Positions 1 to 10,146 of a stretch of 64,000 nt of DNA are shown here, piece by piece. Every line of letters begins with the position of its first letter. Position 1 is the stretch's first letter. The stretch spans positions 23,724-87,723 of the forward strand of contig JBBIUE010000008.1 in the NCBI GenBank assembly GCA_037440405.1, written 5' to 3'. The translations under genes were made by a program, and so were the position numbers. The notes under the pieces were generated by a model that ran no database searches, was not told where the DNA came from, and worked only from the letters and a program-made list of their open reading frames with translations. This DNA is from JANMGV01 sp037440405 (GTDB lineage Bacteria; Planctomycetota; Planctomycetia; Pirellulales; Pirellulaceae).

Positions 1-2
1 CG

Positions 3-497
3 GAGCGGAACAACACGCTCATCGATCAGGCCGAGGCACTCTACAATCAGTGCTTAGATATCTCACCGAATCACGTCGATTGTTACCGTGGGTTGGCGGT
101 GTTGTTAGCCGAATCGGGACGTCCGGACAAAGCCTTTACGTTGCTGAAGAATTGGGCGGCGAACAACCCGACGCTGGCTGATCCCCGCGTCGAGCTGAGT
201 CGCTTGCACCATGAGTTCGGCCAAACGAAGACGGCGGAACATTTGCTCGATGAAGCACTGGCGCTCGATCCGAACAACTCCAAGGCATGGTCGGCCAAAG
301 GGCGGATGCGAGAGTTGGCAGGAGACTTGGAACAAGCCGTCGTCGATTATCAGCAGAGCCTCGCGTTGAACAGTTTGCAGCCAGAACTTTATCAGCGAGT
401 GGCCGCCCTTAACATCCGTTTAGCGGAACAAGCTATCACACGAACGGGAAGCACGGCGACGGGCACACAGCCAATCAATCCACCGAGACGGTACTAA
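3..497 (+). CDS. TPR-repeat protein, C-terminal part (5' end outside window)
   Basis: The reading frame is open from the first bases of the window and ends at TAA 495-497, so only about 164 C-terminal residues are visible. They hold tandem tetratricopeptide repeats: helical pairs with the usual small residues, ending in positions such as LDISPNHVDCYRG, ALALDPNNSKAWSAKGRM and SLALNSLQPELYQRV. TPR arrays are protein-protein interaction scaffolds; the partner cannot be told from this. The last 30 residues are Thr/Pro-rich and probably disordered. An internal TTG at 93 could be mistaken for a start, but the repeat pattern continues upstream of it. The family assignment is firm; the function is unknown. 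Confidence 0.8.
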   Translation, partial: ERNNTLIDQAEALYNQCLDISPNHVDCYRGLAVLLAESGRPDKAFTLLKNWAANNPTLADPRVELSRLHHEFGQTKTAEHLLDEALALDPNNSKAWSAKGRMRELAGDLEQAVVDYQQSLALNSLQPELYQRVAALNIRLAEQAITRTGSTATGTQPINPPRRY

Positions 498-955
498 TTA
501 CGTCTCGTCCCAATTCGCGTAGAAGCGTTCGAGGTCAAGCTGGCCTTGCCAAGATGTTTCATCAGGTGACAGTGCTCATACCGGAATGGGCTTACGGATT
601 GGGAAGTCAGCTCATAAAATGTTGTGTCGTTTAACGAAATACGGAGCAATCGATGTCCGCGATGGCTATCAATGAGCCGACGCTAGGTCATGCTTCGGAT
701 GCCGACACAGCGCTTGGCCGCTTCATGTTGCGTCAGCCGAGTATCAACAGTTGATTTGTTGGAAATCCGAATGGATTCTCCACTGGAGTTTGAGCCAACT
801 GAGCGAATGCCGGAAAAGGTCTTCAATGAACAAATTCGTCGGCATGCGCCGTTCCGTTGAGTTCAAAGTCGCTTGAGCAAGGTTCTAAGGGAAGAAAAAT
901 GGATCGCTTTCTGCGGCGATCGATGACATGCAGTTGAATTGGGTATGAGATAACG
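498..955. other. Intergenic region before serC; possible 33-codon ORF
   Basis: No conserved gene is seen. One small ORF at 653-754 on the + strand (33 codons, MSAMAINEPTLG...) has GGAG six bases before its ATG, so it could be translated, but it resembles nothing known. No clear terminator was found after the TPR gene. The serC promoter must lie in the right half, but no convincing -35/-10 pair was picked out. Confidence 0.4.
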
Positions 956-2062
956 ATGACTACCGAAGTTTGTCAGGAACGCGTTTACAATTTTTCGGCT
1001 GGGCCAGCGGTAATGCCGGTCCCTGTACTTCAGCAGATTCGTGATGAGATGCTGTGCCTTCCTGGCTGTGGAGCGTCCATTCTAGAAATCTCGCATCGGA
1101 GCGAACCGTTCATCGCCATTCAGGAGTCGGCCAAGCAGCGATTGATTCGCTTGCTGAACATTCCAAGCGAATATGACGTTCTATTCTTACAGGGTGGATC
1201 ACGGCTTCAGTTTTCGATGGTTCCAATGAATTTTTTGCGGGGTCGCGAGCTGGCTTCGTATCTCGTCACGGGTACATGGGGCGCGACGGCACTTGTCGAA
1301 GCCAAGCGAGAGGGAAACGTTCAAGTGGTTTGGGACGGCAAGTCAACGAACTACGATCGCTTGCCCGACCCGGCAACTTTGTCCGTCGATCCCAAAGCGG
1401 CTTATCTTCATTTCACTAGCAATGAAACCATTCAGGGGGTCCAGTTCGCACAAGAACCGAACTCGGGAAGCGTGCCGTTGGTTTGCGATGTTTCCTCGGA
1501 TTTTTTGAGTCGCCCGATCGATGTGACTCGATATGGTCTGATCTATGCTTGTGCCCAGAAAAACGCAGGGCCAGCGGGAGTAACCGTGGTCATCATTCGG
1601 AAGGATTGGCTAGCGTCCTGTCCAGACAATTTGCCAGGCTATATTTCGTATCAGAATCACGCCAAGGCGGATTCGATGTGGAATACTCCCCCGACGTTTG
1701 CCATCTACGTGTTGGGACAAGTCGCGAATTGGTTAGAGGAAACCATTGGCGGTCTCGATGCGATGGCTACGATGAATCGGCAGAAGGCGAACCTACTCTA
1801 CTCCGTGATTGATCGTTATCCAGAGCTTTATGTCGGCCATGCCCAACTTGGTTGCCGCTCTCTGATGAACGTTACCTTCCGATTGCCAAACGCCGAAGTG
1901 GAAAAGGCCTTCCTTTCCGAATCGGCAAAGCAAGGAATGGACGCACTGCAAGGACATCGAAGCGTCGGCGGAATTCGCGCGAGCATTTACAATGCAATGC
2001 CGCGAGAAGGTGTGGAATGCCTTGCTCAGTTCATGACCGATTTTGCACAACGACATGCCTAA
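956..2062 (+). CDS. serC: Phosphoserine aminotransferase
   Basis: This is the PLP-dependent class V aminotransferase that converts 3-phosphohydroxypyruvate and glutamate to O-phosphoserine, the second step of serine synthesis (related chemistry in pyridoxal-phosphate synthesis). At 368 residues it has the family's usual length. The family N-terminal signature NFSAGPA is at residues 12-18. The substrate and PLP loop QGGS is at 80-83, and the Schiff-base lysine is K202 in CAQKNAGPAG. The ATG at 956 is placed just before the signature and has no strong Shine-Dalgarno. The gene is followed immediately by serA, so the first two serine-pathway enzymes are made together. The assignment is secure. 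Confidence 0.96.
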   Translation: MTTEVCQERVYNFSAGPAVMPVPVLQQIRDEMLCLPGCGASILEISHRSEPFIAIQESAKQRLIRLLNIPSEYDVLFLQGGSRLQFSMVPMNFLRGRELASYLVTGTWGATALVEAKREGNVQVVWDGKSTNYDRLPDPATLSVDPKAAYLHFTSNETIQGVQFAQEPNSGSVPLVCDVSSDFLSRPIDVTRYGLIYACAQKNAGPAGVTVVIIRKDWLASCPDNLPGYISYQNHAKADSMWNTPPTFAIYVLGQVANWLEETIGGLDAMATMNRQKANLLYSVIDRYPELYVGHAQLGCRSLMNVTFRLPNAEVEKAFLSESAKQGMDALQGHRSVGGIRASIYNAMPREGVECLAQFMTDFAQRHA

Positions 2063-2069
2063 GGACATT

Positions 2070-3704
2070 ATGGCTGAAACTCGCATTTTAGTGCTGGACC
2101 CGATCGCTCAGGAAGGCCTGGACTTGCTGGATGCCGAGCCCAGTTTTCGACATGAAACGCGACTGGGATTGAAAGGGGACGCTCTCCGGGAAGCATTGAG
2201 TGAATTCGACGGAGCGATTGTGCGATCAGGGGTGAAGATCACCGCTGACGCCCTAACCGGCAATCGACGACTGAGAGCGATCGTTCGAGCGGGTGTCGGC
2301 ACAGACAACATTGACAAAAATGCCGCGACCCGTCAAGGGATCGTGGTGATGAACACGCCGGACGGCAATACGCTGAGCACAGCGGAGCACACCTTCGCCA
2401 TCATGTTGGCTCAGGCTCGACAGATCGCTCCAGCTTACCAAAGCTTGCTCAACGGCGTGTGGGATCGCAAGTCGTTTATGGGAAACCAGCTTGCCGACAA
2501 GACGCTGGGGATCGTTGGCATGGGTCGGATCGGTCGCGAAGTCGCTCATCGAGCGCTTGCCTTTCGCATGAAAGTGATCGCATATGATCCTTTCTTCACG
2601 GACGAACAAGCATCGAAGCTGGGCGTCGAGCGGAGTCCCACTTTTCGGGATATGCTGCCTAGATTGGATTTTTTGACCGTCCATACTCCGCTGACGCAGG
2701 AAACGACGCATGTGTTCGGATTTCCGGAATTAGAGATCGTCAAGCCGGGCATTCGACTGGTCAATTGCGCACGGGGTGGTATCTATGACGAAGCGGCAGT
2801 TGTCGAAGGTTTGAAACGAGGTATCATCGCCGGAGCCGCGTTGGATGTTTTTGAAGAGGAGCCTTGCACAAAGCATCCTCTTTTCGGGATGCCCGGCGTC
2901 GTCTGCACGCCTCATCTCGGAGCCAGTACCGAGGAAGCTCAAACTCAAGTTTCTATCGAAGGCATACAGCTGTTGATCAACTTCTTCAAGCATGGAGAGA
3001 TTCGACACGCGGTGAATGTTGCCGCGCTCGATCCCAAAACGCTCGAAGCCCTATCGGGCTACATCGATGCTTCATATCGAATGGGATTGATGTTGGCGCA
3101 GTGGCATGGCCGCGCGATCGATTCGTGCCACTTGGTTTACCGAGGCGAAGTCGCTGATCGAGAGACCAAGTTGCTCACGGCAGCTTTCTGTGCAGGTCTT
3201 TTGGAACGGGCGCTCAACGAAGACGTCAATATCGTCAACGCGGAAATGCTGCTGCGGGAGCGGGGTGTCGAACCGTCTGAAAGCCGTTCCTACGAACGCG
3301 GAGCTTTCAATTCAACGATCACTGCCGAAATGTCAGGGGGGGGCAAGACCTCGAAAGCTGCCGTGACTCTATTCGGCAATGCGATGCCACGTCTGATCAT
3401 GATCGATGGCTTTCAATTGGAAGCCTATTTGGATGGCATCTTACTCTTGTTCACACATCGCGACGTTCCGGGGATCATCGGACACGTGGGAACGGTGTTT
3501 GGAAAGCACCAGGTCAACATTGCACAGATGTCCGTGGGCCGTGCCAGCGCGTTGCCGGGAGGTCCAGCTATCGGCGTTCTCAATCTAGACAGCCTGCCTT
3601 CCGACGAAGCCCTCCAGGAAGTCAAATCGATAGGTCATGCCATTGAGAAGGTGCGATCGATCGTCCTGCCAGAACGCGGTTCGCTTCCCCCCTGGATGCA
3701 ATAA
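2070..3704 (+). CDS. serA: D-3-phosphoglycerate dehydrogenase
   Basis: It catalyses NAD-dependent oxidation of 3-phosphoglycerate, the committed step of serine synthesis. The order is a substrate-binding domain, a Rossmann fold with GIVGMGRIG near residues 147-155, the catalytic Arg in NCARGG near 232-237, the His in CTPHLGAS near 280, an intervening ASB-type domain, and a C-terminal ACT domain from about 470. This is the long form (544 residues) found in many bacteria. The frame is open back to a TTG at 2043 inside serC, but ATG 2070 (MAETRILVLD) has AAGGA four bases upstream, at the serC stop, and is preferred. It is translationally close to serC, and the ACT domain suggests allosteric control by an amino acid, typically serine. 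Confidence 0.95.
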   Translation: MAETRILVLDPIAQEGLDLLDAEPSFRHETRLGLKGDALREALSEFDGAIVRSGVKITADALTGNRRLRAIVRAGVGTDNIDKNAATRQGIVVMNTPDGNTLSTAEHTFAIMLAQARQIAPAYQSLLNGVWDRKSFMGNQLADKTLGIVGMGRIGREVAHRALAFRMKVIAYDPFFTDEQASKLGVERSPTFRDMLPRLDFLTVHTPLTQETTHVFGFPELEIVKPGIRLVNCARGGIYDEAAVVEGLKRGIIAGAALDVFEEEPCTKHPLFGMPGVVCTPHLGASTEEAQTQVSIEGIQLLINFFKHGEIRHAVNVAALDPKTLEALSGYIDASYRMGLMLAQWHGRAIDSCHLVYRGEVADRETKLLTAAFCAGLLERALNEDVNIVNAEMLLRERGVEPSESRSYERGAFNSTITAEMSGGGKTSKAAVTLFGNAMPRLIMIDGFQLEAYLDGILLLFTHRDVPGIIGHVGTVFGKHQVNIAQMSVGRASALPGGPAIGVLNLDSLPSDEALQEVKSIGHAIEKVRSIVLPERGSLPPWMQ

Positions 3705-3707
3705 GAG

Positions 3708-4145
3708 CTATTTCGGAATCTTCACGTTTGGATCGACCTCTCGAGCTCGCGAGAAGAACTGCTCGGCAGAAGACTCGTCACCTTTCTTGCGGGCGATCAG
3801 ACCTCGAACGACAAGCAGTTGTGCGAGTCCACCGACACCGCCCTCCGCGACCTCGATATCGGCTTCCGCTTTGGTAACATCGCCAAGCTGGACGTGGCAC
3901 AGCGCCCTTGCGATGTAGGCTTCTGTTACCAAATCGGGATTGAGCCCTCCTCCCGAATTAATCGCAGAATCCAGCGCCGACAGCGCGTCGGCATAATTGT
4001 TCGACTCGATCAACGTGAGGGCCAATTCAAAGCCGGCTTCGGAAGTAGCAATTTGATTCGAGGGGACAGCATCGCTTCTACACCCTACGATTCCGGCCAA
4101 CAACAATAAAATGCAAACGGAGACAACACTTGAAAGAAAACGCAT
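3708..4145 (-). CDS. TPR-like lipoprotein
   Basis: It is a small exported protein of about 145 residues. The N-terminus MRFLSS is followed by a hydrophobic stretch and a lipobox IVGC, predicting signal peptidase II cleavage and lipid anchoring. The rest is helical with two or three TPR-like units (ALTLIESNNYADALSALDSA, LCHVQLGDVTKAEADIEVA, EQFFSRAREVDPNV). A GTG at 4157 would add four residues; ATG 4145 is the simpler start. It converges on serA with only 3 bp between stop codons, so it is transcribed independently. Function unknown; a scaffolding role is inferred only from the repeats. Confidence 0.75.
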   Translation of the reverse strand: MRFLSSVVSVCILLLLAGIVGCRSDAVPSNQIATSEAGFELALTLIESNNYADALSALDSAINSGGGLNPDLVTEAYIARALCHVQLGDVTKAEADIEVAEGGVGGLAQLLVVRGLIARKKGDESSAEQFFSRAREVDPNVKIPK

Positions 4146-4192
4146 AAACAACTGCACCTAATCAAGGAATCGGACTGAACGGTAAGTCAACG

Positions 4193-4227
4193 AAAAAAGG
4201 CGGTCCCAGGTTCGAGTTGAGACCGCC
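4193..4227 (-). terminator. Intrinsic terminator after the DUF1559 gene
   Basis: On the minus strand GGCGGTC and GACCGCC form a perfect 7-bp stem (4227-4221 with 4205-4199), followed by six Ts (4198-4193). It lies about 60 bp past the stop of the DUF1559 gene and before the TPR lipoprotein gene, so it separates the two transcripts. Confidence 0.8.
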
Positions 4228-4287
4228 TTGAACTACGCAACACATGATTCTGAGTGGCGATGCCAACGATCGCCTGGAAGCGAAAGA

Positions 4288-5454
4288 TTAATTGTCGCCC
4301 GGAACAACGTCGCCAGTATCTCTTGTTCCCATGGCACGCCACACCTGAAGATCGGTGCTGTCGCTGTAGAAGCGAACACTACCATCACCGTAGAGCGTGT
4401 TGACGCCACCACGATGAAAGCTTCGGGCAGAAATGATCGCGTGCTCGCCGGGAGCATCGGGAATCGCGCTCCAGTTACCACAGTCACGCGCCCGCCAGTT
4501 GGGAGTTGCGACGTGGTTATACATGGTGCTGGAATAGAAACCGAACGGCCACCCGTTCGAAAAGTCGCTGCCTTCCAGCCAACGCCCCATGGAATTGAAA
4601 TTGAATGAACTCGGAGTTGGAGGAAAATTGAAGCAGTCGCGATACATTTGATCGGGATCCAACATCATGTTGACGCGATTCGGTGAAGTTACCACCTCAG
4701 CGGGCGTCGGTGGTCGCGCTACCACGTTCATACCACTTCCTTTCGACCGTTCCGAGAAGAACGCGGTGTTGGTCAGACCGTCATAGAACGATCGAGCTCC
4801 AAGAGCATCACCGATCGTGAAGGCTCCGTTTCCACGACAACTCAGCTCTCCAAAGAAGGCATTGTTATTGTTGTTGTTCGTTGTGTTCTCTGCGCCCGCG
4901 TAGGGAGTCGATCCACCAAAGTTGTACCGATAGTTGTTCTCAGAAACGTTGCGCGGACTCGTGTTGGGACAGGATGGGCAGAGCCACAAGCCTGCTTGGC
5001 GTCGATAGGCCTCATAGTTTGGATTGCTCGGCACGCCGTTCGTGGTCAAGCGAACCGCCGTGGGCACCGAAAAGTTGATCAGATAGTAAGTATTCGCTTG
5101 CTCCATGAACGGAAGAAGAAACGTATGCACGGACCGAAAGCCAGTCCAATGGCCGGATCCGGGATTCTGATTCACCGTGTTGTAGTTGGTGTAACTGGCA
5201 AGTGGCGCTCCGTTAATCGACCAATCTGGAAGAAGGCGTCCGGGAGGAAAGACCTTGAAGGCCGTTTCGTAGTTCGCTAAAGCAACGCCGATTTGATGCA
5301 AATTATTTTGACAGGACATGCGGCGAGCCGCTTCACGAGCGGCTTGCACTGCAGGCAACAACAATCCTACAAGAATGCCGATGATGGCAATCACCACCAA
5401 TAACTCGACCAGCGTGAAACCAACACGCTGTCGACTGCGACAAGACCGAAACAT
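4288..5454 (-). CDS. DUF1559 domain protein with prepilin-type N-terminus
   Basis: This belongs to a family greatly expanded in Planctomycetota. The N-terminus is a class III prepilin leader: a basic stretch, then GFTLVELLVVIAIIGILVG (residues about 12-30), the site for a PilD-type peptidase and a pilin-like hydrophobic helix. It continues into AVQAAREAARRMSCQNNL, the hallmark start of DUF1559. The C-terminal H-X-GG...DGSV motif (FHRGGVNTLYGDGSVRFYSD) is also characteristic. Length (388) is normal. Members are thought to be pseudopilin-like secreted or envelope proteins, but no specific role is proven. It is monocistronic, with its own terminator. Confidence 0.93.
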   Translation of the reverse strand: MFRSCRSRQRVGFTLVELLVVIAIIGILVGLLLPAVQAAREAARRMSCQNNLHQIGVALANYETAFKVFPPGRLLPDWSINGAPLASYTNYNTVNQNPGSGHWTGFRSVHTFLLPFMEQANTYYLINFSVPTAVRLTTNGVPSNPNYEAYRRQAGLWLCPSCPNTSPRNVSENNYRYNFGGSTPYAGAENTTNNNNNNAFFGELSCRGNGAFTIGDALGARSFYDGLTNTAFFSERSKGSGMNVVARPPTPAEVVTSPNRVNMMLDPDQMYRDCFNFPPTPSSFNFNSMGRWLEGSDFSNGWPFGFYSSTMYNHVATPNWRARDCGNWSAIPDAPGEHAIISARSFHRGGVNTLYGDGSVRFYSDSTDLQVWRAMGTRDTGDVVPGDN

Positions 5455-6324
5455 GAATTACTCCAAAAAATGCGAACCGAATACGACTTCAGCTATTGTG
5501 AGAGACACATTCTCTCAGAACCACAAAAAGGCACGTCCAATGCTCCAATAGCATATCAAATCTCTAATACTGTCGATAGGAATTTTCGCTGAACAAAATT
5601 GGATTCACCGATTCTTCATTCGCAGTGAATGCCTTTGTTTCATTGCGATTTCATTTGCCATTGAGTTCGCTCAAAGGGCCTTTCAGCCGCATTGAATTAT
5701 GGCTGGTCCGCAGGAAAGGGATACCGTTCACATTTTTCAGCCCACGGAACCGATGGCGGCTAGAACTGCGAGCCTTTGATTCGACCAACGGTACGAAAAA
5801 TCGACTGCTTGGCTGAACCATGCGTCGTCAGAATGCATCAACTCCAATCCGAGATTCACCATGGATTACAAGTCCGCCAATCCAGGGTCGAATGGCACCT
5901 GATGTTTCCAATGGGCGTCAGCAACTGGCATTCCAAAGAGTGATTATTTAGGACAAGGTTTGTCGTTCCAAGGAAGATCATTTTTGACGAAGCCGGAATC
6001 CGATCCGCTTCCTTTCGGAAGACCGCGACGGGAAGATTCAAGTTGAAGTCGGTTCGAATGCGTTGACTCTTCCCTCAATGTCAATCATTCGTGAGACTGG
6101 AAAGTTCACCACTTCATTTTTCGTAGATTGAGGAACCCTGTTCTGTCCTCGACAGACTACACTAGAACCAGTCCAGAACCTAGATCGAACCTGAAATCCT
6201 TCGAAGAGAAGGTAGAAGTGCAATGGCACGGGGTTGGACAAGGCTGGTTTTGCTCGTGATTTGTCCTCAACTTCCTCCAAGTCAACTTTCAACTTTTCTT
6301 CAGATAGACAACTGGATCGATCCC
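5455..6324. other. Long intergenic region between divergent DUF1559 and ELWxxDGT genes
   Basis: About 870 bp between two outward-reading genes. It must hold both promoters. No conserved ORF, RNA gene or strong hairpin was recognised. The ELWxxDGT frame stays open back to 6223 but does not look like a signal sequence there. Confidence 0.5.
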
Positions 6325-9300
6325 ATGTTCTTACCGAGAAGTCTCACAATACGCTCAAGGTTCAAAAAGCAACTCCGAATGGAAACCTTGGAACAGCGTC
6401 AATTGCTTGCCGTCGACGTCGTCAATGCCTTTAACTTGAACTTGACCAATCCATGGGCGACCATCGAGAGCTTTACATCCATTGGGAACAACGCCTATTT
6501 CGTTGCTAGTGAGCCCGGAGAAAGCAACATCCATCTTTGGGTGACTCAAGGCAGTCCCGAAACGACCACCAAGCTCGTTTCCCTCGGCCCGAATGACGGC
6601 CAAAACCGATGGTTTACGAATGTTCAAGGGACGCTTTACTTCCGAGGCTTTAGTGAGGCCAGAGGTCACGAGCTGTGGAAATCGAACGGTACGGTCGCCA
6701 CGACGATGATGGTCAAGGACCTGACGCCCGGCCCGAGTAGCTCGACCATTTCAGACTTGAGAGAGCATCAGGGCAAGCTCTTTTTCGTCGCTAATGGCCA
6801 CCTCACTCGCAGCGATGGAACCGCAGGCGGAACGTTTCGGCTGGTTGATTTGCTACCCGATATAGATGACCAGGTTCAAAACCTAACGTCGGTCAACACC
6901 GGTCTTTTCTTTACTGCGAAAGGTCCGGGGAACAGTCGTGAACTCTATCGCACGAACGGAACCGCCGTCGGAACGGCGAAGATCACTGCGGTGCCGGCTG
7001 GCAATATCGCTCATTTGACCAAGGTGGGCAATGAGTTGTTCTTCGCTCGCAACAAACTAAGTCTCTGGAAGACGTCTGATTCCGGCGCAAACACGACGAT
7101 GGTCAAGGACCTATCCAACGGAGGGGGCTTTCCCTACCAACTCACGGACGTCAGCGGTACTCTGTTTTTTGCATCAGGCGAATCGCTTTGGAAAAGTGAC
7201 GGAACGTCCGACGGGACGGTTGAAATCAAGATTGTTGGTGGGGACCTGGACAACTTCTTCAACTTCAATGGAACACTTTATTTCTCAGGAGGCTCTGTTC
7301 CCAACGGCAACGGTGCTGAGCCGTGGAAGAGCGATGGCACGACGACAGGCACCGTCATGATCAAAGATCTGACGCCTGGGTTTAACGAAGGTTACGCGGA
7401 TAGTTCCTATCCAAGAAATTGGTTGAATCACAAGGGGAAACTTTATTTCATCGCGGCCAATGCCATTTGGAACACGAATGGTTCCGCAGCGGGAACAATC
7501 GCCCTGGAACAGGGCTTCATGCGCAGCATGACCAGTGCAGGGGATCACTTGTTCTTGAGCTCGTCCCTTCAGTGGAATAGTCCAGTCCGTTTGATGAAAC
7601 GGAATCCAGATGTCGCACAAGCGGCAATCGAAATCATTCGCCCGGGCCCAGGTTCCGGCGACGCAAGTCCATCGGCCGTCGTCGAGTTCAATGGAGCTTT
7701 GTTTTTTGCTGGCAGTGATGGCTTCACGGGACAGGAACTATGGAAATTCGAAAACGACCAAGCGACATTGGTCAAAGACATCTTTCCCGGTCCCAATGGT
7801 TCGTTCATTAGCGGCCTGACTTCGGTCGGAAGCAGGCTCTTCTTCAACGCTTCTGGTCCGGTTGGACAATCAGGGCTTTGGACAAGTGACGGATCAACCG
7901 CCGGCACGGTATTTCTAAAAAACGTTCGAATGGGAGCAACTCCCGGAGAGCCGTTTCTGACTCAGGTTGGCGATTTCTGGTATTTCCGCGGAGGTGATAC
8001 CGAGGGTTGGGAACTATGGAAGACCGATGGTACGGTCAGCGGAACGGTTCGCGTGCGAGACATCTATCCGGGTACAACGTACGAATACGGTTACGGCTTC
8101 TTCAAGAATTCTTCGTCTCCGAGCGGATTGGTCAATTTTCAAGGAACGCTCTATTTCGCCGCTACAGATGCTGCTGGTGGACGTGAACTGTGGAAGAGCG
8201 ATGGCACGGAAAGCGGAACGGTTGTGGCCGTGGATCTCTGGCCGGGATTTGAACCATACTCAGACTACGTTTATAGCTCGGGTGTGAATGGCCTCGTTCT
8301 ATTCAAAGACGCCATGTACTTTTCCGCTAGAAACGAAAACGGAAGCGGATTGTGGAGAAGCGATGGTACACCCGAGGGAACATCGCTCGTCAAAGGGCAA
8401 AGCCCCACCATGAGTTCGCCGCGAGGCATGACCATCGTAGGAAACGACTTGTTCTTCGCTGCCTACGATAGCGTTGTCGGCGAGGAACTTTGGAAGAGCG
8501 ACGGGACGACGGATGGAACGCAACGTGTTCGAGATATTCGTCCAGGATCGCCAAGTTCTCAACTACAGAATATCACGAATGTTAACGGAACGGCTTTTTT
8601 CACTGCTGACGATGGAATGCATGGACGAGAGTTATGGCAGAGTGACGGCACCGCCGCCGGCACGCGCCTCGTGCGCGACATCTATGTCGGTTCCAATCCC
8701 AACAATTCCAGGCCGTACAGCTCCGACCCAACAAATTTGACGAATCTGAATGGAGTCTTGTTCTTTTCCGCAAACAATGGCATTCATGGACGCGAACTTT
8801 GGAGAACTCACGGGACCGCGCCGGGAGCATCGCTGGCTGCGAATATTCAACCTGGAGCTGCGAGTAGTAACCCTGCAGAATTCTCTGTGATCAACAACGT
8901 CATTTACTTTTCAGCCAACTCGCCGTTAGGCCGCGAAGTCTGGCAAGCGAGTTCTCGTGCCCCAGTTTTGAATATACCGAGCACCGTGTTGAATTATCGC
9001 GAAGGCACGCCACCGCTTCGCTTGGCTCCCACGGGTACCTTGGCCGATGCTGACACTCCAATCCTCCGTGGCGGGATGTTAACTGCGGAACTCTTGCGTT
9101 CCTTTCCTGGAGATAGGCTCGTTGTCCGCCCGAGTGGTAACATCACCGTGAACGGCCGGTGGGTTGAATTCCATCAGGTCATCATCGGATCGATATCGGG
9201 AGGCTCAAACGGCCAACCTCTCAGGATCGATTTGAATCACAATGCGACTTTAGCAGCCACCAATGAATTGCTTCGCTCTCTTGCCTACGATTCGACATCG

Positions 9301-9858
9301 CAAAATCCCGCAGAACAGCGACGCCGCATTAGCATTCGCTTGTTCGATGGAGAGGGAGCAGTTTCTAATGCACGAATCGTCCCAATCGATGTGGAGCGGG
9401 TCAACAATCGCCCCACGATCTCCGATTCCAGTGGGCCCGTCGAATACCTACGTAATTCTCCGCATTCGATTCGCGTTGCTCCGAATGCGATCGTGCAGGA
9501 TCCAGACAACCATCGATTTCCTGGTGGGACATTGACCATCCAAGCTTTTGGTGGCCAGCTTGCAACAAATCGCATCGAACTCAAAGGAACTCTGTTTTCG
9601 ATTGGTGCTGACAACCGACTTCGGCGAAACGGTGTCGAGATCGGCAGCGTCAATGCTGAAGCTGGTATCGGCGGCACGCCATTCGTGGTTACGTTCAATA
9701 ACGAAGCGACAATCGGTTTTGTTCAGCAGCTCATACGAAACATTGGATTCCGAACGGTAGGTAGCACCTCTTCGGTCGCTCGCACCGTCCGCTTTACACT
9801 CAACGACGGTAGCGGAGGAACGAGCGTACCATTGAACCGCACTGTCAATATCACCTAG
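6325..9858 (+). CDS. Large ELWxxDGT-repeat surface protein with LEPR-XLL-type N-terminus
   Basis: It is a giant exported protein of about 1,177 residues. Starting at ATG 6325 (MFLPRSLTIRSRFKK), the basic leader runs into METLEQRQLLAVD, a variant of the LEPR-XLL motif that marks many planctomycete cell-surface proteins. About fifteen copies of an xLWxSDGT repeat follow (for example ELWKSDGT, GLWRSDGT, ELWQSDGT), each next to a phrase like LFFSAxxxxxGxEL and VKDIxPG, suggesting a propeller or solenoid. The last 300 residues look like two cadherin/Ig-type beta domains with NDGSGG. Frame 6223 is open, but ATG 6325 places the motif at the expected distance. Function is unknown; adhesion or an S-layer-like role is inference. 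Confidence 0.88.
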   Translation: MFLPRSLTIRSRFKKQLRMETLEQRQLLAVDVVNAFNLNLTNPWATIESFTSIGNNAYFVASEPGESNIHLWVTQGSPETTTKLVSLGPNDGQNRWFTNVQGTLYFRGFSEARGHELWKSNGTVATTMMVKDLTPGPSSSTISDLREHQGKLFFVANGHLTRSDGTAGGTFRLVDLLPDIDDQVQNLTSVNTGLFFTAKGPGNSRELYRTNGTAVGTAKITAVPAGNIAHLTKVGNELFFARNKLSLWKTSDSGANTTMVKDLSNGGGFPYQLTDVSGTLFFASGESLWKSDGTSDGTVEIKIVGGDLDNFFNFNGTLYFSGGSVPNGNGAEPWKSDGTTTGTVMIKDLTPGFNEGYADSSYPRNWLNHKGKLYFIAANAIWNTNGSAAGTIALEQGFMRSMTSAGDHLFLSSSLQWNSPVRLMKRNPDVAQAAIEIIRPGPGSGDASPSAVVEFNGALFFAGSDGFTGQELWKFENDQATLVKDIFPGPNGSFISGLTSVGSRLFFNASGPVGQSGLWTSDGSTAGTVFLKNVRMGATPGEPFLTQVGDFWYFRGGDTEGWELWKTDGTVSGTVRVRDIYPGTTYEYGYGFFKNSSSPSGLVNFQGTLYFAATDAAGGRELWKSDGTESGTVVAVDLWPGFEPYSDYVYSSGVNGLVLFKDAMYFSARNENGSGLWRSDGTPEGTSLVKGQSPTMSSPRGMTIVGNDLFFAAYDSVVGEELWKSDGTTDGTQRVRDIRPGSPSSQLQNITNVNGTAFFTADDGMHGRELWQSDGTAAGTRLVRDIYVGSNPNNSRPYSSDPTNLTNLNGVLFFSANNGIHGRELWRTHGTAPGASLAANIQPGAASSNPAEFSVINNVIYFSANSPLGREVWQASSRAPVLNIPSTVLNYREGTPPLRLAPTGTLADADTPILRGGMLTAELLRSFPGDRLVVRPSGNITVNGRWVEFHQVIIGSISGGSNGQPLRIDLNHNATLAATNELLRSLAYDSTSQNPAEQRRRISIRLFDGEGAVSNARIVPIDVERVNNRPTISDSSGPVEYLRNSPHSIRVAPNAIVQDPDNHRFPGGTLTIQAFGGQLATNRIELKGTLFSIGADNRLRRNGVEIGSVNAEAGIGGTPFVVTFNNEATIGFVQQLIRNIGFRTVGSTSSVARTVRFTLNDGSGGTSVPLNRTVNIT

Positions 9859-9988
9859 TGAACTTCCAAGGAACTTGAGGACTTCAAATCCAGTTTGCCT
9901 TTGGTATAATCGGTCGCGAAGTTGATTGGCTTCCACGCTTTCCATGCGTGTTTTTGCTTGCAGCAACCAAATGCCTAAAGGCATCTTC

Positions 9989-10062
9989 GCACCCGTGGCG
10001 CAATTGGATAGCGCATCGGTCTTCGGAACCGAGGGTTGCAGGTTCGAATCCTGCCGGGTGTA
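9989..10062 (+). tRNA. tRNA-Arg (anticodon TCG)
   Basis: A full cloverleaf can be drawn. The acceptor stem is GCACCCG with CGGGTGT (a G-T pair at 1-72), discriminator A. The D-stem is GCGC/GCGC. The anticodon stem is TCGGT/ACCGA around loop CTTCGGA with anticodon TCG. There is a five-base variable loop, and the T-arm is GCAGG-TTCGAAT-CCTGC. It reads CGA and other CGN arginine codons. The 3' CCA is not encoded. Confidence 0.93.
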
Positions 10063-10146
10063 CTTTCCTTTTCAATGAATGAATCGTTGGACGAGATGCC
10101 ATTGCCGCCGTTGCAAAGGGCGGGCTAGTACCGGTTGCTGGTTGAA